Below, piece after piece: positions 7,807-24,626 of a DNA stretch of 64,000 nucleotides. The translations under genes and the position numbers were made by a program. Under the pieces are notes generated by a model, which made no database searches, was not told the DNA's origin, and was given only the letters and a program-made list of their open reading frames with translations. Source of the DNA: Rhodanobacter sp. T12-5 (GTDB taxonomy: Bacteria; Pseudomonadota; Gammaproteobacteria; Xanthomonadales; Rhodanobacteraceae); NCBI RefSeq assembly GCF_008329435.1, contig NZ_NPKN01000010.1, positions 1-64,000 on the forward strand. The letters are read 5' to 3'. Numbering within the stretch: the first letter of the stretch is position 1; each line of letters opens with the position of its first letter.

Positions 7807-8020
7807 GGGCAGGCAAATGATGAGGTGGATGGATTGTAGCGGCAGCCCGGGGTGGCAGGAGCCCGGACGGTGCAAACCGGTTGAGCGAGGCGATCCCGAG
7901 CCGACCCTTTCGATTCCTTGAGCGCCTGGCCCTGGTCTACCGGTCAAGATGAGTGCTCGCCAAAAGGGGCGAAGTCCCGGCCGCCTGCGTTCCCGCCGCC
8001 GGCCTCAGGAAGTATCGCCA

Positions 8021-8049
8021 CTTGCAAGCTACGCGCGCAGACCTTATTT
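8021..8049 (+). promoter_or_regulatory. Sigma-32 (heat-shock) promoter candidate for hrcA-grpE-dnaK-dnaJ
   Basis: CTTGCAA at 8021-8027 differs by one base from the heat-shock -35 consensus CTTGAAA, and CCTTATTT at 8042-8049 fits CCCCATnT at six of eight positions, with a 14-base spacer. The predicted transcript would begin near 8056, about 37 bases before hrcA. No CIRCE repeat (TTAGCACTC/GAGTGCTAA) was found in the 286-base recN-hrcA gap, so HrcA probably does not repress its own operon through a standard site. Confidence 0.55.
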
Positions 8050-8092
8050 CTGTCGGGTCTCAAGGATTGCTACACATGGGTCACCTCAGCGC

Positions 8093-9154
8093 ATGATCAA
8101 CCCGCCTCGCCACGACCTCGACGCCCGCGCGCGCCGCCTGTTGCGCACGCTGATCGCCCAGTATCTGGTTGATGGCGAACCGGTCGGTTCGCGCACGTTG
8201 TCGCGCTCGTCGGGGCTGGATGTGAGCCCGGCGACGATCCGCAACATCATGGCCGACCTCGAGGATGCCGGCCTGGTCGCCTCGCCGCATACCTCGGCCG
8301 GGCGGGTGCCGACGCCACGGGGACTGCGCCTGTTCGTCGACAGCCTGATCGAACTGCAGCCGCTGCCGCACGACGACATGGCGCGCCTGCAGCGCGAGCT
8401 GCCGCCGGGGCCGACGACCACGCTGGACTTGCTCGGCAACGTGTCGACCCTGTTGTCGGCGATGACCCGTTTCGCCGGCGTGGTCACGGTACCGCGCCAA
8501 GCCGACTTCCCGCTGCGGCATATCGACTTCGTGGCACTGCCGGACGCGCGCGTGCTGGTGATCCTGGTATTCACCGACAACCAGGTGCAGAACCGCATCG
8601 TGCAACTCGCCAAGCCGCTCGACGCCCGCGAGCTTGAGCAGGCGGCCAATTATCTGAACACCCAGTTCGCCGGCCTGCGCGTGGACGACATCCGCACGCG
8701 GTTGCTGGCCGAGTTGCGCGAAACCGGCAGCGAGCTCAACCGGTTGTTGGCCAGCACGATGGAACTGGCCACGGCCTCGTTTGCGCCGCAGGCGGGCGGC
8801 AGCGACGTGCTGGTCAGCGGCCAGACCAACCTGATGGCGTATTCGGAGCTGGCCGACCTGGTGCGCCTGCGCGAACTGTTCGATGCGTTCCAGCAGAAGA
8901 ACGAGTTGCTGCAGCTGATGGAAGTTTGCGCCAAGGCTCCCGGTGTGCGGCTGTTCATCGGCGAGGAATCCGGTTTCACCGCGCTCGATGGTTGCAGCGT
9001 GGTGACCGCCAGCTACGGCGCGCAAGGGCGGGTGCTGGGCGCGGTCGGAGTGATTGGCCCGACCCGTATGGCCTACGAGCGGGTGATCCCGGTGGTGCAG
9101 GCCACCGCCGGATTGCTCAGCGATGCCTTGAATCGCGTCGCCACGACCCTATAA
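8093..9154 (+). CDS. hrcA: Heat-inducible transcription repressor HrcA
   Basis: HrcA represses chaperonin genes by binding CIRCE operators. The 353-residue product has the N-terminal winged helix (LDARARRLLRTLIAQYLVDG, SRTLSRSSGLDVSPATIRNI), the HTSAGRVPTPRGLRLFVDSL motif and the C-terminal GAF-like domain (FIGEESGF, CSVVTASYG, GVIGPTRMAYERVIPVV). The start at 8093 gives MINPPRHDLD; an open frame upstream lacks homology. It is first in hrcA-grpE-dnaK-dnaJ, the Xanthomonas-type heat-shock operon, behind a candidate sigma-32 promoter. Confidence 0.97.
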   Translation: MINPPRHDLDARARRLLRTLIAQYLVDGEPVGSRTLSRSSGLDVSPATIRNIMADLEDAGLVASPHTSAGRVPTPRGLRLFVDSLIELQPLPHDDMARLQRELPPGPTTTLDLLGNVSTLLSAMTRFAGVVTVPRQADFPLRHIDFVALPDARVLVILVFTDNQVQNRIVQLAKPLDARELEQAANYLNTQFAGLRVDDIRTRLLAELRETGSELNRLLASTMELATASFAPQAGGSDVLVSGQTNLMAYSELADLVRLRELFDAFQQKNELLQLMEVCAKAPGVRLFIGEESGFTALDGCSVVTASYGAQGRVLGAVGVIGPTRMAYERVIPVVQATAGLLSDALNRVATTL

Positions 9155-9233
9155 CCGCTGCGGGAAGCGGGGGTTTTCACATCAATAACGGTCGGCTCAC
9201 ATGCCGGCCACGAACTTTGCTCTGGAGTGATGC

Positions 9234-9767
9234 ATGCAGAACAACGATCCGCAGTCGCCGGGAGAGACGCCGGTACAGGGCCAGCCCGGCGAGTCCGTGA
9301 CGGCCGAGCTGGAAAACCTGCAGGCGCGCGTGGCGGAGCTGGAGGCAAACAACGCCGAGTTGCGCGAGACGGTTCTGCGCGAGCATGCGGAACTGGAGAA
9401 CCAGCGTCGGCGATTGCACCGCGATCTCGAACAGGCGCGCCGTTTCGCCAACGAGAAGCTGCTGAACGAATTGCTCCCGGTTTACGATGGACTGGAGAGT
9501 GGCCTGGCGGTCGAGGGGGGTGACCTGGCGTCGATGCGCGAAGGTCTCAACCTGACCTTGAAGGCATTGCTGAAGGTCGGCGAAAACCACGGCATGTCCC
9601 AGGTTAACCCGCTCGGTCAGCCGCTCGACCCGGAGCGCCACCATGCGGTGAGCATGGTGGAAGCGCCGGGCCAGCAACCCGGCACCGTGGTCGGCGTGCT
9701 GCAGAAGGGCTATGTGCTGAACGATCGCCTGCTGCGTCCGGCATTGGTCGCCGTGGCGAAAGACTGA
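9234..9767 (+). CDS. grpE: Nucleotide exchange factor GrpE
   Basis: GrpE releases ADP from DnaK. The 177-residue product has a disordered N-terminus, a long coiled coil (VTAELENLQARVAELEANNA and following) and the C-terminal beta domain (NPLGQPLDPERHHAVSMVEA, GYVLNDRLLRPALVAV). A small GC-rich hairpin with a GGGGTTTT tail (9155-9174) lies between hrcA and grpE and could act as a weak attenuator. It lies upstream of dnaK, with a 142-base gap. Confidence 0.97.
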   Translation: MQNNDPQSPGETPVQGQPGESVTAELENLQARVAELEANNAELRETVLREHAELENQRRRLHRDLEQARRFANEKLLNELLPVYDGLESGLAVEGGDLASMREGLNLTLKALLKVGENHGMSQVNPLGQPLDPERHHAVSMVEAPGQQPGTVVGVLQKGYVLNDRLLRPALVAVAKD

Positions 9768-9909
9768 ACTTCCTCGTCGGGCGCGCCTGAACGGCGCACC
9801 GGCATGCGCATTCGGGGATCCTGCCGGCATTGAATCGCCAGAGCAGGCCCCCCATCTGAAAATCATCGCGGCCGCGGGGGCCGCAAGAATACTTTAGGAG
9901 AGCATACAC

Positions 9910-11841
<1,932 letters not shown>

Positions 11842-11872
11842 TCGGTCATGTCATCGGCACGGCCGATGGACC

Positions 11873-11910
11873 AGCCCGTGCCGGGAATTCTCCCGGCACG
11901 GGCTGTTTGT
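11873..11910 (+). terminator. Hairpin terminator between dnaK and dnaJ
   Basis: A perfect 14-base-pair stem (AGCCCGTGCCGGGA at 11873-11886 and its complement at 11891-11904) with an ATTC loop, followed by GTTTGTT. The T tract is imperfect, so it may end only part of the transcription from hrcA-grpE-dnaK and reduce dnaJ expression relative to dnaK. Confidence 0.7.
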
Positions 11911-11972
11911 TGAATGGCAAGCAGGGAATTCTTGTTTCCTGCGGGGGCGCGACAAGCAGTGTGGATGCATGA

Positions 11973-13100
11973 ATGAGCAAGCGTGACTACTACGAAGTGC
12001 TGGGCGTCGAGCGCAGCGTCAGCGATGTCGAGCTGAAGAAATCCTTCCGTCGACTGGCGATGAAATACCATCCGGACCGGTGTCCGGACGATCCAGCCGC
12101 GCAGGACAAGTTCAAGGAGGCCAAGGAAGCCTACGAGGTGCTGTCCGACGCGCAAAAGCGCGCAATGTACGACCAGCACGGCCACGCTGCCTTTGAGCAC
12201 GGCATGGGCGGTCGTGGCGGCGCCGGTTTTGGCGATGTCGGAGACATTTTCGGAGACATTTTCGGCGATATCTTCGGCAGGAGCGGTGGCGGTCGCGGCC
12301 GTCCGCGGCGTGGCTCCGACCTGCGTTACATCATGGAGCTCGACCTGGAAGAGGCCGTCTTTGGCGTCAGCCGGCAGATCGAAGTGCCGACCCAGGTCAA
12401 CTGTCATCATTGCAACGGCAGCGGTTCGGAAGACGGCAAGACCAGCAAGTGCAAGACCTGCCATGGCCATGGCCAGGTACGCATGCAGAACGGCATCTTC
12501 TCGATCCAGCAGGCCTGTCCGCATTGCGGCGGCACCGGGCAGGCGATCGAAAAACCATGCAGGAAGTGTCACGGCGAAGGTCGGATCGAGGAAACCCGCA
12601 CACTGTCGGTACAGATCCCCGAGGGGGTCGACAATGGCGATCGCATCCGCTTGACCGGGCAGGGCGAAGCAGGCCCGTCCGGCGCGCCGGCTGGCGATTT
12701 GTACGTGGAAGTGCGCGTGCGCGAGCATGCGATCTTCCAGCGCGAGGGCAGTGATCTTTATTGCGAGCTGCCGATCCGGTTTTCGCAAGCTGCATTGGGC
12801 TCCGAGTTGCCCGTGCCGACGCTGGAGGGCGAGGTGCCGATCAGCATCCCGCCGGAGACCCAGACCGGCACCCAGTTCCGTCTGCGTGGCCGTGGCGTCA
12901 AGTCGGTGCGCAGCAGCCGTCACGGCGACCTGATCTGCCGCGTGGTGGTGGAGACGCCGGTGCGACTGACCAGACAGCAGCGCGAATTGCTGGAATCGCT
13001 GGAGGCCACGTTCGACAGCAGCGATGCCGGCAAGCACACCCCGCGCGCCAAGAGCTGGGTCGATGGGGTGAAGCAGTTCTGGTCGAAGGTCACCGCGTGA
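11973..13100 (+). CDS. dnaJ: Co-chaperone DnaJ (Hsp40)
   Basis: The 375-residue type I DnaJ has the J domain ([27 protein letters not shown] with the HPD motif), a Gly/Phe-rich region, four CxxCxGxG zinc repeats ([32 protein letters not shown]) and the C-terminal substrate domains. The G/F region contains [12 protein letters not shown] in tandem, encoded by a near-repeat of 12 bases at 12238-12276. The start at 11973 matches family N-termini. It is separated from dnaK by a strong hairpin. Confidence 0.98.
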   Translation: MSKRDYYEVLGVERSVSDVELKKSFRRLAMKYHPDRCPDDPAAQDKFKEAKEAYEVLSDAQKRAMYDQHGHAAFEHGMGGRGGAGFGDVGDIFGDIFGDIFGRSGGGRGRPRRGSDLRYIMELDLEEAVFGVSRQIEVPTQVNCHHCNGSGSEDGKTSKCKTCHGHGQVRMQNGIFSIQQACPHCGGTGQAIEKPCRKCHGEGRIEETRTLSVQIPEGVDNGDRIRLTGQGEAGPSGAPAGDLYVEVRVREHAIFQREGSDLYCELPIRFSQAALGSELPVPTLEGEVPISIPPETQTGTQFRLRGRGVKSVRSSRHGDLICRVVVETPVRLTRQQRELLESLEATFDSSDAGKHTPRAKSWVDGVKQFWSKVTA

Positions 13101-13157
13101 GGCTCGCAGCCCGCGTGGCAGCATGTGGCAATCGACGGTCTTGACTGGAGCATACCG

Positions 13158-13958
13158 ATGACCGGACCCGTTCGCCTCGCCATCAACGGTGCTTCCGGCC
13201 GGATGGGTCGTGCCCTGCTGGAACTGCTCGGCGGCGATGGCCGTTTCGAGTTGGTGCATGCGGTGGTGGCACCCGGTTCGGCCCACGACGGGAAACCCGT
13301 CTTCGTCGGCACCGCGGGCTCGTTGCGTTATGCACACGACTGGACGCAAGCGCCTCCACTGGATGTCATCATCGACTTCAGCGGTCCGGCGGCCCTTGCA
13401 CCCGCACTCGATCACTGTCTGGCGCACCACTCGGCGCTGGTAAGCGGTACCACCGGCATCGATACGGAACTGGAGGCGCGACTTTCCGACGCCGGCAGGA
13501 GCATCGCCATCCTGCGTGCCGCCAACTTCAGTCTCGGCGTGGCGGTATTGACCCGATTGCTGCGCTCAGCCGCTGCTGCACTGCCGGCATGGGATGTGGA
13601 AATCGTCGAAGCGCATCACAACCGCAAACGGGACGCGCCTTCCGGCACCGCGCTCGCGCTCGGTCAAGCTGCCGCCGCTGCACGCGATACCACACTGGAA
13701 GCCACAGCGGTGTACAACCGCGGACACCAAGCGGGCGAACGGGCCGAAGGCAGCATCGGATTTGCGGTGGTGCGTGGCGGCGATATCGTCGGCGAACACA
13801 CCGCCATGCTGATCGGGCAGGGCGAGCGGCTGGAGTTGGGCCATCGCGCCACGGATCGTTCGATCTTTGCGCGCGGCGCCTTGCAGGCGGCGTATTGGCT
13901 GGCGGGTCGAGTCCCCGGGCAATGGCAACTGGACGATGTGATTTCCAGCCCGGTTTGA
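13158..13958 (+). CDS. dapB: 4-hydroxy-tetrahydrodipicolinate reductase DapB
   Basis: DapB performs the NAD(P)H-dependent reduction in the lysine and meso-diaminopimelate pathway. The 266-residue product has the nucleotide-binding GASGRMGRALLELLG, SGTTGID, and the catalytic region EIVEAHHNRKRDAPSGTAL with its conserved His and Lys. The start at 13158 gives MTGPVRLAINGASG; the frame opens upstream at 13125 without homology. It follows dnaJ by 57 bases and precedes the carAB operon in a conserved order, with one minus-strand gene inserted between. Confidence 0.97.
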   Translation: MTGPVRLAINGASGRMGRALLELLGGDGRFELVHAVVAPGSAHDGKPVFVGTAGSLRYAHDWTQAPPLDVIIDFSGPAALAPALDHCLAHHSALVSGTTGIDTELEARLSDAGRSIAILRAANFSLGVAVLTRLLRSAAAALPAWDVEIVEAHHNRKRDAPSGTALALGQAAAAARDTTLEATAVYNRGHQAGERAEGSIGFAVVRGGDIVGEHTAMLIGQGERLELGHRATDRSIFARGALQAAYWLAGRVPGQWQLDDVISSPV

Positions 13959-14094
13959 GCCCGCCAGCGTGGTTCGCGCAGCATCGTGCATCACTGCCGG
14001 GAGGGCGTCGGCGATTATTTGGGGAGCCGCTGGGTGACGTGTCCGCCGCCTTCGTGATGGGGGCACTTCGTGGGCGGGTGGACCGGGTGTGAGT

Positions 14095-14790
14095 TCAGTC
14101 GGGGTGTGAAGCGCTTCGATCGCGGCCCGCGCCGAGCCTGGTATCGAGCTTGCCGAACAACTTCTTGAACCCGCGCGAAAACTTGCCGCGCTTCGTCTTG
14201 CGCAATTTCTCTTCTTCGCTGGTGAGCCAGGCAACCTGGATCACCCGACGCTCGCCTTCATAAGGCAGATGCCCATGGAAGGAGTTTTCGCATCGCTTGA
14301 ACACGGCGAATTCGCCATAGAGCGGGGCCAGTTCCGGGATCACGATACTGTCGATGTCGTCGATCCGATGCAGGAAGCGAAGGCAGCCGTCGCTGGTATC
14401 AGGCCACTGGGCATTGAGATAGATGAGTGCCGTGGCCACCTTGGATTTGCTGTCGGTATGGATGGTGCCATGGCGCTTGTTGAGCAGACGACAGAGAGTC
14501 ACCAGGGTTGGATACTGGCCCAGATTGTCGATGCCTAGCCGTTGCCCGACCGCACTGGCGAATGCCGGTGCCGTCATGTTGGCGATCAATGCGTTGATGG
14601 AGGGACCGCAATCGCTCGCTTCGTACGGGAAAAAGCCGGCGCTGGCATAACGCGGAAAGTCGCGATCCAGGTCGCCGCGCCACTCATCCGGCAATTGACC
14701 GTGCGCCACCATGAACGGAAAAGGATGGTGCAGCACCTTGGTATCCGGGCGATCAAGTCGGGCGGGATCGAGCAGAAAGGCGGTGCTCAT
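14095..14790 (-). CDS. 2OG-Fe(II) oxygenase superfamily protein
   Basis: A 231-residue cytosolic protein with the iron and 2-oxoglutarate signature of the prolyl-hydroxylase-like oxygenases: HTD in GTIHTDSKSKVATALIYLN, and the distal His and Arg in CENSFHGHLPYEGERRVIQV. The C-terminus is strongly basic (KLRKTKRGKFSRGFKKLFGK). The substrate is unknown; related proteins are often annotated as peptide or small-molecule hydroxylases near surface-polysaccharide genes. It is a lone minus-strand gene between dapB and carA. Confidence 0.85.
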   Translation of the reverse strand: MSTAFLLDPARLDRPDTKVLHHPFPFMVAHGQLPDEWRGDLDRDFPRYASAGFFPYEASDCGPSINALIANMTAPAFASAVGQRLGIDNLGQYPTLVTLCRLLNKRHGTIHTDSKSKVATALIYLNAQWPDTSDGCLRFLHRIDDIDSIVIPELAPLYGEFAVFKRCENSFHGHLPYEGERRVIQVAWLTSEEEKLRKTKRGKFSRGFKKLFGKLDTRLGAGRDRSASHPD

Positions 14791-15006
14791 GAATCATTCA
14801 ACTCCATTGAAATATCTGCGTAGTGTAGCGCCCGGCCGAAACCATGATGATTGTTCGCGGAACGCACGATTCAGGCTGCGTAAGGTGGACAGAAACGGCT
14901 CCGCCGCCTATCATTTCATCCCGCCCAGATACTTTCCTTTCCGAGCTCCACAAGCCAGCAATCCTGCGGCTTGCGGACTTTGTTGCATCCAAAAGGCGGT
15001 CACCGT

Positions 15007-16135
15007 ATGCCTCAACCTGCCCTGCTGGCCCTCGAAGATGGCAGCGTGTTTCTTGGTCATGCTGCCGGCGCTATCGGCGAAACCGTTGGCGAGGTGGTTT
15101 TCAATACCGCCATGACCGGTTACCAGGAGATCCTCACCGATCCCTCGTACTCGCGCCAGATCGTCACGCTGACCTATCCGCATATCGGCAACACTGGCGT
15201 CAACGCCGAGGACGTCGAATCCATCGCCGTGCATGCCGCCGGCCTGATCGTGCGCGATGTGCCGCGCCGGGCCAGCAGCTGGCGCAGCACCGAGAGCCTG
15301 CCCGATTACCTGAAGCGTCACGGCACCGTGGCGATCGCCGGTATCGACACCCGTCGGCTGACCCGCATCCTGCGCGACAAGGGCGCGCTGGCCGGCTGCA
15401 TCATGGCCGGCGCTCAGGTCGATGCCGAGGTGGCATTGGCCAAGGCGCGCGCGTTCCCTGGCCTGAACGGGATGGATCTGGCGAAGGTGGTCAGCACGGC
15501 CAAGCCGTACGTATGGAACCAGGGTGTGTACGACCTGGACCGCACTGCGTTCAACCAGCCGGCCATGCGCTTCAAGGTGGTCGCCTACGACTTCGGCACC
15601 AAGCTCAACATCCTGCGCCTGCTCGCCGAACAGGGCTGCGAGGTCACCGTGGTGCCGGCGCAGACGCCTGCCGCCGAGGTGCTGGCGATGCAGCCCGACG
15701 GCGTGTTCCTGTCCAACGGCCCTGGCGATCCGGCCGCCTGCGATTACGCGATCGCGGCGACCGGGCAATTCCTCGACGCGAAGATCCCGCTGTTCGGCAT
15801 CTGCCTCGGCCATCAACTGATGGGCCTGGCGCTGGGCGGCAAGACGCTGAAGATGAAGTTCGGCCACCACGGGGCGAATCACCCGGTCAAGGACCTGGAC
15901 GACGGTCGCGTGCTGATCACCTCGCAGAACCATGGTTTCGCGGTGGATCCGGCCACGTTGCCGGCGAACGTGCGGGTCACGCATGTTTCGCTGTTCGACG
16001 GTTCGCTGCAGGGTTTCGCGCTGACCGACCGCCCGGCGTTCTGCTTCCAGGGCCATCCCGAAGCGAGCCCCGGGCCGCTCGACATCGGCTACCTGTTCCA
16101 ACGTTTCGCGACACTGATGCAGGAGGCCCGCACGC

Positions 16136-16143
<8 letters not shown>
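15007..16143 (+). CDS. carA: Carbamoyl-phosphate synthase small subunit (glutaminase)
   Basis: CarA hydrolyses glutamine and channels ammonia to CarB for arginine and pyrimidine synthesis. The 378-residue product has the N-terminal CPSase domain ([38 protein letters not shown]) and a class I amidotransferase domain with nucleophile Cys266 in [17 protein letters not shown] and the His-Glu pair in [10 protein letters not shown]. The start at 15007 gives [11 protein letters not shown]. The stop overlaps carB by eight bases. The 216 bases upstream of carA should hold the operon promoter, but I could not assign boxes or an ArgR or PyrR-type site. Confidence 0.98.
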
Positions 16144-19359
<3,216 letters not shown>

Positions 19360-19363
<4 letters not shown>

Positions 19364-19836
19364 GTCGCCCCCCGATCACCAAGGCCGGTGCCGAGCGCCT
19401 GCGCGCCGAGCTTGAGCAACTGAAGTTCGTCGATCGCCCGCGCATCATCGCGGCGATTGCCGAGGCGCGCGCGCATGGCGACCTGAAGGAGAACGCCGAG
19501 TACCACGCCGCACGCGAGCAGCAAAGTTTCACCGAGGGCCGAATCGGCCAACTGGAAGGCTTGCTGTCGAACGCCGAAGTGATCGACGTGGCGACGCTCA
19601 ACCCGGGCGATCGCGTGGTATTCGGAGCCACCGTGGAACTGGAAGACGAGGATTCCGGCACGCGGGTGACCTACCAGATCGTGGGCGACCTGGAGGCGGA
19701 CATCAAACGGCACATGATCGCGGTGTCCTCACCGATCGCACGCGCCCTGATCGGCCGCAACGCCGGCGACAGCATCGAGTTCACCGCACCCAACGGCGTC
19801 AAGCACTACGAGGTCATCAGCATCAGTTACGTCTGA
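19360..19836 (+). CDS. greA: Transcription elongation factor GreA
   Basis: GreA stimulates transcript cleavage by backtracked RNA polymerase. The 158-residue product has the N-terminal antiparallel coiled coil ([39 protein letters not shown] with the conserved acidic tip) and the C-terminal FKBP-like domain ([34 protein letters not shown]). The ATG overlaps the carB stop (ATGA). A strong bidirectional terminator follows. Confidence 0.98.
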
Positions 19837-19886
19837 TCGCCAAGCGACAAGCGTTCCGCGATTTTGCGGGGGCTTGTTCCGGACAT

Positions 19887-19915
19887 GAAAAAGGCCGCTT
19901 TCGCGGCCTTTTTTT
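19887..19915. terminator. Bidirectional terminator between greA and rpmJ
   Basis: AAAAAGGCCGC, a TTTC loop, then GCGGCCTTTTTTT. The A-run on one side and T-run on the other serve both the plus-strand carAB-greA transcript and the convergent minus-strand rpmJ transcript. Confidence 0.9.
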
Positions 19916-19937
19916 CACACTCGACACGCGCTGAAAC

Positions 19938-20063
19938 TCAGCGCTGACGAGCCTTGAAACGGGGGTTGCTCTTGCAGATCACGAACACCTTGCCGCGACG
20001 ACGCACGATCTTGCAGTCGCGGTGCCGCGCCTTGGCGGACTTCAAAGAGTTAAGCACCTTCAC
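19938..20063 (-). CDS. rpmJ: 50S ribosomal protein L36
   Basis: A 41-residue protein, [20 protein letters not shown] followed by [21 protein letters not shown]. It is the longer L36 form with only some of the zinc-ribbon cysteines, the type carried as a stand-alone gene in Xanthomonadales and many other proteobacteria. The start is GTG at 20063 with AGGAG nine bases upstream. It is convergent with greA and shares its terminator. Confidence 0.95.
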   Translation of the reverse strand: MKVLNSLKSAKARHRDCKIVRRRGKVFVICKSNPRFKARQR

Positions 20064-20124
20064 GGCCAGCTCCTGACACTAAACGAAAATGTAAGCGTGC
20101 AAGTGTAACGACTTGAATGACTTA

Positions 20125-21036
20125 TCACAAGCCTGGTGCGATGGCCGCTTCGGCCACCGTGGCCAGGAATTGCAGCAACGCGGGGGACTGGTCGTCGGCG
20201 CGGCTGGCCACGGCCAGCAACAGGTAGGCATCGGCATCTTCCAGCGGAACGTAGCTGACCCCCGCCAGGCGCACCGCACGCATGCTGGCCGGCACAAGAG
20301 CCAGCCCGAGACCCGCGGCGACGAGGGCCAGCAAGCCGTTGATCTGCTGCGCATGCTGGGCGATCGTTGGATGGAACCCCGCCTTGGCAGCCAGCTTCAC
20401 CAGCCGGTCGTAGAGCGTGGCGGCGAGCTCGCGTGGCTGCGAGACGAAGGCATCGCCGGCCACTTCGGCCAGGCGCACGCTGCAGCGGCCGGCCAGTACA
20501 TGTCTGGCGGGCAGGGCGAGCAGCAGGGGTTCGCGATCAATCACGCTGATCCGCAGGCGACGGGCATCCTGAGCATGAGTCGGTTCATCGCGGACAAAGC
20601 CGATGTCGATCTGGCCAGCCAGCAGCGCCGCAAATTGCGGTTCGGTATACATCTCGCTGAGCTGCAGGCGGACGTTGGGGGCAATCTGGCCATAGCGAAG
20701 CAAGGCCTGCGGCAGCGCCGGATGGAACGAGACCGAAACCGTATACGCCATCCGCAGCTGGCCGGTGAAGCCGGATGCCGCCGCGACGGCCTGGCTGCGC
20801 GCTTCATCGGCCTTGGCCAGGATCTGCCGCGCCTGCTCCAGAAAGACCCGGCCCGGCTCGGTCAGCTCGACATGCCGTTTGGTACGTTCCAGCAGGCGCA
20901 CGCCCAGATCCTGTTCCAGCGACTGGATCTGCTGCGACAGCGGCGGCTGGGAGATGTGCAGGCGCAGTGCTGCCCGGGTGAAGCTCAGCTCCTCGGCGAC
21001 GGCAATGAAGTAGCGCAGCTGGCGGAAATCGAACAT
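20125..21036 (-). CDS. LysR-family transcriptional regulator
   Basis: A 303-residue LTTR with the N-terminal winged helix (MFDFRQLRYFIAVAEELSFT, AALRLHISQPPLSQQIQSLE) and a C-terminal periplasmic-binding-like effector domain (GQLRMAYTVSVSFHPALPQA, LLAGQIDIGFVRDEPT). The start at 21036 matches LTTR N-termini although the ribosome-binding site is weak. It lies downstream of fadH on the same strand with a 259-base gap containing an AT-rich stretch (21060-21090), the likely promoter. Its effector is unknown; position suggests it may control fadH, but LTTRs usually regulate divergent genes and none is present here. Confidence 0.93.
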   Translation of the reverse strand: MFDFRQLRYFIAVAEELSFTRAALRLHISQPPLSQQIQSLEQDLGVRLLERTKRHVELTEPGRVFLEQARQILAKADEARSQAVAAASGFTGQLRMAYTVSVSFHPALPQALLRYGQIAPNVRLQLSEMYTEPQFAALLAGQIDIGFVRDEPTHAQDARRLRISVIDREPLLLALPARHVLAGRCSVRLAEVAGDAFVSQPRELAATLYDRLVKLAAKAGFHPTIAQHAQQINGLLALVAAGLGLALVPASMRAVRLAGVSYVPLEDADAYLLLAVASRADDQSPALLQFLATVAEAAIAPGL

Positions 21037-21246
21037 ATAGGCATTTCGAATCAATAGACGCGTAAATATATATTAGATACTTTATTGTGCCGGTCATAAA
21101 ATTCGCTTCGTCCCGCCACTTCCCTCCCCCCCTAGTGGCGGCGGCCCTCGCCCCGCAGCGACGCTAAATACGCCATCTGGTTCAACTCCCCCCCTGAACC
21201 CATGGCGATGCGTCTCCCCTGCGGGGCGCTTTCTTTTGCAGAATGG

Positions 21247-21273
21247 GCGCCGCGACTTCACGGGTCGCGGCGC
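21247..21273 (-). terminator. Hairpin after fadH
   Basis: GCGCCGCGAC pairs perfectly with GTCGCGGCGC across a seven-base loop, 23 bases downstream of the fadH stop on the minus strand. There is no strong T-run, so it may be a weak terminator or a transcript-stabilising hairpin. Confidence 0.45.
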
Positions 21274-21295
21274 TGTCATATCCGGGGTGCAGGAA

Positions 21296-23401
<2,106 letters not shown>

Positions 23402-23659
23402 TCAGGCCAGCAACTGGTGTACCAGCGCGATGTAGCGGCGCATGGCTTCCTCTTCCGGAATGCCGTTCAACTGCGCCCAGGCCTCGTGCTTGGCGGTGCC
23501 GACGAAGTCGAAGAAACCGGGCTGGGCACGTTTCAGGTCGCCTTCCGAACCCTGCTTGTAGAGCGCGTAGAGCTTCAGCAAGGTGTCGTTGTCCGGACGC
23601 TTGCCCAGTCGCTGGATGTCCTCGGCGGCTTGGTCGAACTCGCGGCGAAGATCGGTCAT
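23402..23659 (-). CDS. Acyl-CoA-binding protein (ACBP)
   Basis: An 85-residue four-helix protein of the ACBP family: REFDQAAEDIQRLGKRPDND, the YALYKQGSEGD motif that contacts the CoA moiety, and GTAKHEAWAQLNGIPEEEAM. ACBPs carry long-chain acyl-CoA esters in the cytosol. The start at 23659 gives MTDLRREFD; the frame stays open far upstream because it runs antisense to cmk. It sits just upstream of fadH on the same strand, which fits a small lipid-metabolism operon, and is divergent from cmk. Confidence 0.93.
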   Translation of the reverse strand: MTDLRREFDQAAEDIQRLGKRPDNDTLLKLYALYKQGSEGDLKRAQPGFFDFVGTAKHEAWAQLNGIPEEEAMRRYIALVHQLLA

Positions 23660-23770
23660 GAGGCGGATCGGGAATGGCTTGCAGGCAAGGAGACCGGGTA
23701 GATAGCACGCGTCCCCGGTGGGGTCAACGCGGTAAACTCGCCGCTTTCGTTCCTCAGCCAGGATTTCTCC

Positions 23771-24451
23771 ATGAGCCATGCCCCCACCGCTCCCGTACTC
23801 ACCATCGACGGGCCGTCGGGATCGGGCAAGGGCACCATCAGCGCGCTGGTGGCCGAACGGCTGGGATGGCGGTTGCTGGACTCCGGTGCGCTGTACCGGG
23901 CAGTGGGTTACGCCGCGGGCATGGCCGGTCTGGATCTGTCGGATGTCGAGGCGATGACCCGCTGCGCGCAGACCACGAAGATCCATTTTCGTGCAGCCAG
24001 CGACGGCGGCGAGACCCGGGTGATCGTCAACGGGCACGATGCCACCGACGAGCTGCGAACCGAGACGGCCGGGGCAGCAGCTTCGGCGATCGCCTCGATG
24101 CCACCGGTGCGTGAGGCCCTGGTGGCGCTGCAGCTGGGCTTTCGCAAGGCGCCCGGACTGGTGGCCGATGGCCGCGACATGGGCACGGTGATCTTCCCGG
24201 ATGCGGCCCACAAGGTTTTCCTCACCGCGAGCGCCGCCGAGCGGGCGAAAAGGCGCTATAAGCAGTTGAAGGAAAAGGGACTCAGCGTTACACTTGGCGG
24301 CCTTCAGCGCGAAATTGAGGCGCGTGACAGCCGCGATGCAACGCGTGCGGTCGCGCCGCTCAAGCCTGCCGAAGATGCCGTACTGGTGGATACCACCGGG
24401 ATGGGCATCGACGAAGTCGTCGCGAAAGTACTTGCCGTCGTGCAGCCCTGA
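23771..24451 (+). CDS. cmk: Cytidylate kinase
   Basis: Cmk phosphorylates CMP and dCMP. The 226-residue product has the P-loop [20 protein letters not shown], the NMP-binding insert ([15 protein letters not shown]), [15 protein letters not shown] and the LID arginines in [17 protein letters not shown]. The order cmk-rpsA-ihfB is conserved across gammaproteobacteria. rpsA follows after 175 bases. Confidence 0.98.
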   Translation: MSHAPTAPVLTIDGPSGSGKGTISALVAERLGWRLLDSGALYRAVGYAAGMAGLDLSDVEAMTRCAQTTKIHFRAASDGGETRVIVNGHDATDELRTETAGAAASAIASMPPVREALVALQLGFRKAPGLVADGRDMGTVIFPDAAHKVFLTASAAERAKRRYKQLKEKGLSVTLGGLQREIEARDSRDATRAVAPLKPAEDAVLVDTTGMGIDEVVAKVLAVVQP

Positions 24452-24626
24452 CCGGGTTGCGTGACGGTTTCTGCGCTCCTGCCACGGCAGGAGGTTTTGG
24501 CCAACGGTGACCACGGTCGGTTCGCGAAACCACCCGAAGGCACCCTCAACCGGTGGACCGGAAAGTTCGTGCGCAACAACCAACCAGGCGCAACGGACCA
24601 CGGTCTTTTCCCACTATGGAATCAAC

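Noticed and set aside
7807-8092. CIRCE operator in front of hrcA, or LexA box in front of recN
   Set aside because: No TTAGCACTC/GAGTGCTAA pair and no convincing LexA-type palindrome could be found in the gap.
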